Assembly: GCA_002687015.1 (NCBI GenBank)
Contig: NYZB01000231.1
Coordinates: forward strand, 1-48,874
Direction of reading: 5' to 3'
Source: Deltaproteobacteria bacterium
GTDB lineage: Bacteria > Myxococcota_A > UBA9160 > UBA6930
Length of the DNA: 48,874 nucleotides
Positions 44,422 to 48,874 of this stretch are shown here, piece after piece. The translations under genes were made by a program, and so were the position numbers. How positions within the stretch are numbered: the stretch's first letter is position 1; each line of letters starts with the position of its first letter. The notes under the pieces were generated by a model, which saw only the letters and a list, made by a program, of their open reading frames with translations, was not told the DNA's origin and did not search any database.

Positions 44422-44803
44422 GGCTCGGCAGCTTGCGGGTGAGCAGGAGGTAGTCCTCGACGGGCTCACCTCCGATGAGGTGCTCCTGGATGATCCGCTC
44501 GAGCACGTCGAGCGAGCAGGAGTGGTACCAGGTGCCCTCGGGGTACACGACGGCGACCGGTCCCTTCGCGCAGACCTGCAGGCAGTTGGCCTTGGTGCGA
44601 AACACCCCTCCCTCGCCGACCAATCCGAGCTCGATCAGACGGGCCTTCAGGAAGTCCCAGGAGGCCAGGCTCGCCTCCTTGGTGGAGCACTTCGGCTTGG
44701 TCTGATCCGCGCACAGCAGGATGTGTCGGCGAATCGCGGGAACCCCGACCTCTCGAGCCTTGTCGAGGGCCTTGCGGGTCATCAGGTCGTCGCGAACGGA
44801 CAT
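44414..44803 (-). CDS. Thioredoxin-like [2Fe-2S] ferredoxin
   Basis: Predicted 129-aa protein of the thioredoxin-like ferredoxin family. Cys ligands are placed as [11 protein letters not shown] in the first half and [10 protein letters not shown] in the second, the Cx3C arrangement of this family, followed by [13 protein letters not shown] role in electron transfer to a flavoenzyme or CoA-linked oxidoreductase is likely. Met 44803 has GGAG upstream. It is first in an operon with the GntR regulator, overlapping by eight bases. Confidence 0.87.
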   Translation of the reverse strand: MSVRDDLMTRKALDKAREVGVPAIRRHILLCADQTKPKCSTKEASLASWDFLKARLIELGLVGEGGVFRTKANCLQVCAKGPVAVVYPEGTWYHSCSLDVLERIIQEHLIGGEPVEDYLLLTRKLPSHG

Positions 44804-44828
44804 GGCGGGCTCCAGGGGCTTCAGATGG

Positions 44829-44847
44829 TTTGTATATTCTATACAAA
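44829..44847. promoter_or_regulatory. GntR-type operator palindrome
   Basis: TTTGTATA-TTC-TATACAAA is a perfect 8-bp inverted repeat, 26 bp before the ferredoxin ATG. Its TTGTATA/TATACAA half-sites match the usual form of FadR/GntR-family operators. It also contains TATA-rich promoter-like sequence, so binding would block transcription. The site lies between the ferredoxin-GntR operon and the divergent protease gene and may control both. Confidence 0.7.
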
Positions 44848-44946
44848 TCTCTGCACCCATGGGCGGTTCACCGCGCGCGGGGCGACTCGTGTAGCGTGGA
44901 GGCCCCCCCTTCCGGGCCGGACCCCGGCCCGAGGAAAGTGCTCCCC

Positions 44947-47900
44947 ATGCCCCTGCTGCTCGTGCTCCTCCTCCTGGCCTTCGCATCGACTCCCGCCCTG
45001 GCCGACGTCCCCTACCCCACCTGCGCCGACGCGGGTTGCTCGGATCCCGGTGACTTCGGCAGCTATCTCTTCCTGCCACCGGCCCAGCTCCCGAACGACT
45101 TCAACCCGACGGCGGGGAGCTCGTGGAAGTACAACCCGGGTACGGGCATGGACGTCCCCGGAGCGTGGCGCCTGTCGACCGGGCGGCCCGACGTGGTCGT
45201 GGCGGTGCTCGACAGCGGCATCCGCTGGAGCGCGGTCGACCTGGCGCGCAAGGTGGCGCTGAACCGCCGCGAGCTTCCGCCCCCCGCCGGCTGCGAGCAG
45301 CACGACTGCAACGGTGACGGCTTCGTGAGCGTGGACGACTACGCCGGTCTTGCCGATGCCAACGGCAACGGGCGGCTCGACGGCCAGGACCTGATCCTCG
45401 CCTTCTCGGACGGCGTGGACGACGACCGCAACGGCTACGTCGACGACATCGCGGGCTGGGACTTCGCAGACGACGACAACGACCCCGAGGATCGGGTCGA
45501 CTACGGCCATGGCACGGGCGAAGCCGAGGACAGCACGGGCGAGGCCAACAACGGCGGCGGCATGCCGGGTGTCGCGCCGAGCGCGATGTTCATGCCGCTC
45601 AAGGTCGCCGACAGCTTCGTGGCGGCCGGGAGCGACTTCGCCCAGGCCGTGGTCTACGCGGTCGAGAACGGCGCCGCGGTGGTGCAGGAAGCCCTGGGCA
45701 CGATCGGCGCCTCGCCGACCAGCCAGGCCGCCATCGACCTGGCCTACCGCCGCGGAGTCCCCGTGATCGCCAGCGCGGCCGACGAGTCGAGCCGGCACCA
45801 CAACTTCCCCGCGGTGCTCGAGCACACGATCTGGGTCAACTCGATCGTCCACGGCGACGGCACCTTCACCGAGCAGGAGGATGAGTACGACCTGCTGAAC
45901 GGCTGCACCAACTACGGCGGACGCGCCTGGGTCGCGATCTCGTCGAACTCCTGCAGCTCCGAGGCGACCGGGCGCGGGGCCGGACTCGCCGCGCTGCTGG
46001 TCTCCCACGGGCGCAACCTGCTCGAAGCGGGCGCATTGCGGCCCTACCCGGGCCAGACCGACGGCCGGCCCTTCTCGGCGGAGGAGATCCGCCAGATCTT
46101 CCGGCGCTCGGCGCAGGACGTGGACCACGCGGCAGACCTCTTCGATCTCACGATGAACCCCCTCCTCCAGGGCGTGCTCTCCGCTCCCGGGCTCGGGCTC
46201 CTGTTCGGCTCCGAGCGCTGGCCCACCGGACCGGGCTGGGACGAGTTCACCGGCTACGGCCGACCCGACGCGGTGCGCCTGCTCGATATCGAGACGGCGG
46301 GCATCCCGCCGGAGGCGGATCTCTCGGGGAGCATCGCCTGGTTCGACACGATCGATCCCCTCGTCCGACCGGAAGTGCCGATCCTGGGCTCTGCGGCGGC
46401 CGTTCGGGCGGGTGGCCGCTTCGAGGCCATCCTCGAGGTCGGCTGCGGCGTACAGCCCGATGCCTTCCAGGAGATCGCGCGCCAGGAGGCGGATGCCCCC
46501 CTGCGCGACGCCCTGCTGGGCGCGTGGAAGCCCGCCGACACGGCTCTCGCCTGCGGCTTCGACCCGTCGGAAGCCATCGACGACCCGGTCGCACACAGCG
46601 TCACCCTCCGACTGCGCGTCCTCGATCGCCTGGGCCGGCTGGGCGAAGACCGCAGGACCGTGGCCCTGCACAGCGATCCGACCCTGGCTCGCCCTCCCCT
46701 CGTGCTGAACAGCTCGGCGGAAGGCTCGATGGCCCTGGCGGACGTGAACCGCGATGGAGTGCTGGACATCGTCTACGGGCTCGCCGACGGCAGCGTCCAT
46801 GCGTGGCGGGGCGACACGGGCGAGGAGCTCCCGGGCTTCCCGGTCCGTACGCGGCGCCTCCCGGTCCATTCTTCAGCGGCCTACCGGAGCGGCGAGGTGC
46901 CGGTGCCGCACGAGATGATCCTCGGCGCCACGGCCGCCGACGACCTCGACGGCGATGGACGGGTCGAGGTGGTCGTGGCCTCCGTCGAGGGACGCGTCTA
47001 CGTCTTCGACGACCACGGCGACCTGCGCCGCGGCTTCCCGGTCTCGACGGACCCGGCCTTGTCCGACCCGGCACAGCGCGATCCCCTGAACGACACCGAC
47101 CCGGGCATCATCGCAGCGCCGACCCTGGTCGACCTCGACCCGCCCACCGCCGAGCCGGACCTCGAGATCGTCGCGGCCGCGCTGGACGGCCACCTCTACG
47201 CGTGGCGTGCCAACGGTACCCCCGTAGCCGGCTACCCGGTGCGGATCGCCGACCGCACGAGAGTCGACATCGATCCGGCGACGGGCCGCGCCACGGCCCG
47301 CGCGGCCGGCGTCCGCGAGCGCGGCGCCAAGCTGCTGGGCTCACCTGCCGTCGGAGATCTCGACGGCGACGGGCGCAACGACGTCGTGCTGCCGAGCAAC
47401 GAGGAGTACGACGGGGAGCCGAACGGCTTCGCCATCGAGAGCCCGATCCTGAGCCTGCTCAAGGCCTTTGGCGACCAGCTGGGCGGCGCCTTCGAGTTCG
47501 AGACGGCGGGGCGCCTCTACGCCGTGCACTCGGACGGCAACCTGGCGGCGGGCGGGCCCTTCCTGCCGGGCTGGCCGGTCGGTGTCCCGCTTTTGACGCC
47601 TGGGCTGCTTCCGACGGTGGGCACGGGCACGCCGGGCGCTCCCGCCCTGGCGGACCTCGACGGTCAGGGCTCGCTCCGCGCGGCGATCTTCTCATCGGCG
47701 GGTCCGGCGATGCTCTTCGCGGCGGACGGCAGCCCGGCTCTCGGCTTGTTGGCGGGGGCCCCGCGCAGCTTCGCCCTCGACTTCCCGGGAGGAGGCTTTC
47801 CGAACGTCCCGCCGACGGCGGGCTCCGCCGATGCGCCCTTCATCCCGGCCCTCGGCGCGGGCGCCTTCGGCGACCTGACCGGCGACGGGCACCCCGAGTA

Positions 47901-48732
47901 CGTCGCGGCGAGCGTCGGCCTGCGCAAGCTGCTCGACGCCGCCGCACCCGGGCGACAGCGTTTCGGCGATCACCAGATCGCCGCCTACGACACCGCGAGC
48001 GGTGCCCTGCTGCCCGCCTACCCGGCCGTCATGGACGATCTCCAGTTCCTCACCTCGCCTTCGATCGCCGACGTCGACGGCGACGGGATACCCGAGGTGC
48101 TGCAGGGGAGCGGTGCCTACCTGCTGCGCGCCTACCGCGGCGACGGCGGCGTGCCCCAGGGCTTCCCGAAGTTCACCCACGGCTGGCTGATCAGCTCCCC
48201 GACCCCGGGCGACGTCGACGGCGATGGGAAGATCGAGCTGGTCGCCGCGACACGGGAGGGGCGCCTCTACGTCTGGGATACCCCCGCTCCCGCGAGCGAG
48301 ACAGCCATCCCATGGCAGGGCTTTGGCCGCGATCGCCGCAACACCCAGAACCTGGCCTCGGGCGTCTCGCCACTGGCCGCCGCACGAACCTCGAGTGAGA
48401 GCCTGGCCTGGGAGGTCGAAGCGACCCAGCGGCGCATCCACATCTGGAAGGGGAGCCCCGAGCAGAAGTGGCTCAAGCGGATGGCGCGCTGGGGCCTGCG
48501 AACGGTACTCCGGAAGCTCGAGGCCGAACGACTCGAAGGAGCGATCTTCCTGCTGACCAGGGTCGCGGAATGGGTGGCAGCCCACATGCACGCCGCGGAG
48601 CTGCCCGATCTCGTGGACGACCTCACCGCCCTGGTCGCCAAGGCGCAGGAGCTCGCCGATCCGCCGGGAGACGAGTGCCATCCCCCGACCACACCCCCTC
48701 TTCTCCCGACCGACCCCCCCGACTGCCGCTGA
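44947..48732 (+). CDS. Large secreted subtilase (S8-like) with FG-GAP/VCBS repeats
   Basis: Predicted 1261-aa exported protein. After a signal peptide ([17 protein letters not shown]) comes an S8-like domain with Asp 88 in [10 protein letters not shown], His 188 in [10 protein letters not shown] and Ser 338 in [11 protein letters not shown]. Two changes are unusual: the Ser context GTSMA is replaced by CSSEA, and the oxyanion Asn (AAGN) appears as SAADE. Asp-rich calcium loops ([24 protein letters not shown]) lie within the protease domain. About eight FG-GAP-like repeats (for example [24 protein letters not shown]) span residues 597-1115 and form a propeller. A helical tail and proline-rich end follow. 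Start chosen at ATG 44947 after GAGGAAAG. May be a degenerate protease acting as an adhesin or surface enzyme. Confidence 0.88.
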   Translation: MPLLLVLLLLAFASTPALADVPYPTCADAGCSDPGDFGSYLFLPPAQLPNDFNPTAGSSWKYNPGTGMDVPGAWRLSTGRPDVVVAVLDSGIRWSAVDLARKVALNRRELPPPAGCEQHDCNGDGFVSVDDYAGLADANGNGRLDGQDLILAFSDGVDDDRNGYVDDIAGWDFADDDNDPEDRVDYGHGTGEAEDSTGEANNGGGMPGVAPSAMFMPLKVADSFVAAGSDFAQAVVYAVENGAAVVQEALGTIGASPTSQAAIDLAYRRGVPVIASAADESSRHHNFPAVLEHTIWVNSIVHGDGTFTEQEDEYDLLNGCTNYGGRAWVAISSNSCSSEATGRGAGLAALLVSHGRNLLEAGALRPYPGQTDGRPFSAEEIRQIFRRSAQDVDHAADLFDLTMNPLLQGVLSAPGLGLLFGSERWPTGPGWDEFTGYGRPDAVRLLDIETAGIPPEADLSGSIAWFDTIDPLVRPEVPILGSAAAVRAGGRFEAILEVGCGVQPDAFQEIARQEADAPLRDALLGAWKPADTALACGFDPSEAIDDPVAHSVTLRLRVLDRLGRLGEDRRTVALHSDPTLARPPLVLNSSAEGSMALADVNRDGVLDIVYGLADGSVHAWRGDTGEELPGFPVRTRRLPVHSSAAYRSGEVPVPHEMILGATAADDLDGDGRVEVVVASVEGRVYVFDDHGDLRRGFPVSTDPALSDPAQRDPLNDTDPGIIAAPTLVDLDPPTAEPDLEIVAAALDGHLYAWRANGTPVAGYPVRIADRTRVDIDPATGRATARAAGVRERGAKLLGSPAVGDLDGDGRNDVVLPSNEEYDGEPNGFAIESPILSLLKAFGDQLGGAFEFETAGRLYAVHSDGNLAAGGPFLPGWPVGVPLLTPGLLPTVGTGTPGAPALADLDGQGSLRAAIFSSAGPAMLFAADGSPALGLLAGAPRSFALDFPGGGFPNVPPTAGSADAPFIPALGAGAFGDLTGDGHPEYVAASVGLRKLLDAAAPGRQRFGDHQIAAYDTASGALLPAYPAVMDDLQFLTSPSIADVDGDGIPEVLQGSGAYLLRAYRGDGGVPQGFPKFTHGWLISSPTPGDVDGDGKIELVAATREGRLYVWDTPAPASETAIPWQGFGRDRRNTQNLASGVSPLAAARTSSESLAWEVEATQRRIHIWKGSPEQKWLKRMARWGLRTVLRKLEAERLEGAIFLLTRVAEWVAAHMHAAELPDLVDDLTALVAKAQELADPPGDECHPPTTPPLLPTDPPDCR

Positions 48733-48874
48733 GCCCTGGGCGAAGGCGCGAGTGAGAGGCCGCTTCGCTCCTTTCTTTGACGCGCGGCGGGGCGGTGTTC
48801 ATTCCTCAGAATGGCTCGGCCGGGACAGGGTGGCCCGCGCAGCGCGTGGACAGCGTGTCGCCTACGCGGCTCTC
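48733..48874. other. Right edge, no gene assigned
   Basis: The last 142 bp follow the protease stop. They carry a GC-rich stretch and an ATG at 48811 with 21 open codons to the edge; on the other strand an open frame enters from the right and ends with TGA near 48809. Either could be part of a gene outside the window; neither can be supported here. Confidence 0.4.

Noticed and set aside
44839-46869. 676-aa minus-strand ORF opposite the protease gene
   Set aside because: Composition and lack of motifs mark it as antisense of the Asp/Gly-rich protease domain.

Overview
The window is a densely coding, high-GC stretch of bacterial chromosome with no rRNA, tRNA, CRISPR array or intact transposase that I can see. 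A Tat-type leader, a lipobox protein, Sec leaders on small secreted proteins and many acyl-CoA catabolic enzymes suggest a Gram-negative heterotroph. The mix of acyl-CoA synthetases, CaiB/BaiF CoA-transferases, crotonases, SDRs, LLM flavoenzymes, a sulfatase and aminoglycoside-kinase-like phosphotransferases is typical of uncultivated delta-proteobacteria-like lineages (Myxococcota/Binatota style). That placement is an inference from gene content. Most of the ORF track is antisense shadow caused by the GC bias.

Layout: 0.2-8 kb holds a beta-lactamase-fold hydrolase, a FATP/FadD6-like acyl-CoA synthetase, a damaged dihydrolipoyl dehydrogenase abutting a damaged NAD-glutamate dehydrogenase, and an acyl-CoA dehydrogenase plus nitronate monooxygenase pair. 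8-15.4 kb carries a patatin phospholipase, a hybrid sensor kinase, a START-domain secreted protein, a GNAT acetyltransferase, an epimerase-type SDR and a zinc alcohol dehydrogenase. 15.4-24 kb has a CaiC-like CoA ligase, a membrane-anchored sulfatase, an LLM flavoenzyme, a dual-specificity-type phosphatase, a second beta-lactamase-fold hydrolase that lacks its own stop codon, an SDR, a beta-carbonic anhydrase, a small secreted protein and a hydrolase. 24-33.6 kb has two crotonases, an HSL-family hydrolase, an MDR reductase, an APH-like kinase, two NTF2-like proteins, a GPH-type transporter, a membrane protein and a CaiB-type CoA-transferase.

33.7-37.6 kb is the most coherent operon: acyl-CoA synthetase, SDR, thiolase-like protein without the usual nucleophilic Cys, and a DUF35 zinc-ribbon/OB-fold protein. 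This is the arrangement expected for activation, oxidation and retro-aldol cleavage of a branched or steroid-like side chain (Ltp2/DUF35 type). 37.6-44.9 kb holds a Tat-exported spermidine-dehydrogenase-like flavoprotein divergent from a TetR regulator with a palindrome between them, then a minus-strand group with a metallo-beta-lactamase lipoprotein, a double CoA-transferase, a GntR regulator and a thioredoxin-like ferredoxin, headed by a clear GntR-type operator. 45-48.7 kb is one large secreted subtilase-like protein with FG-GAP repeats.

The most unusual structural features are: a junction where two divergent housekeeping genes are both cut off at their 5' ends (4.57-4.60 kb), with a frameshift in one; a small family of hairpins with a GGGGTC/GACCCC core sitting at the 3' ends of minus-strand genes, whose outer arms differ but still pair; a double CoA-transferase whose first half lacks the catalytic Asp; and the Cys-less thiolase/DUF35 pair.
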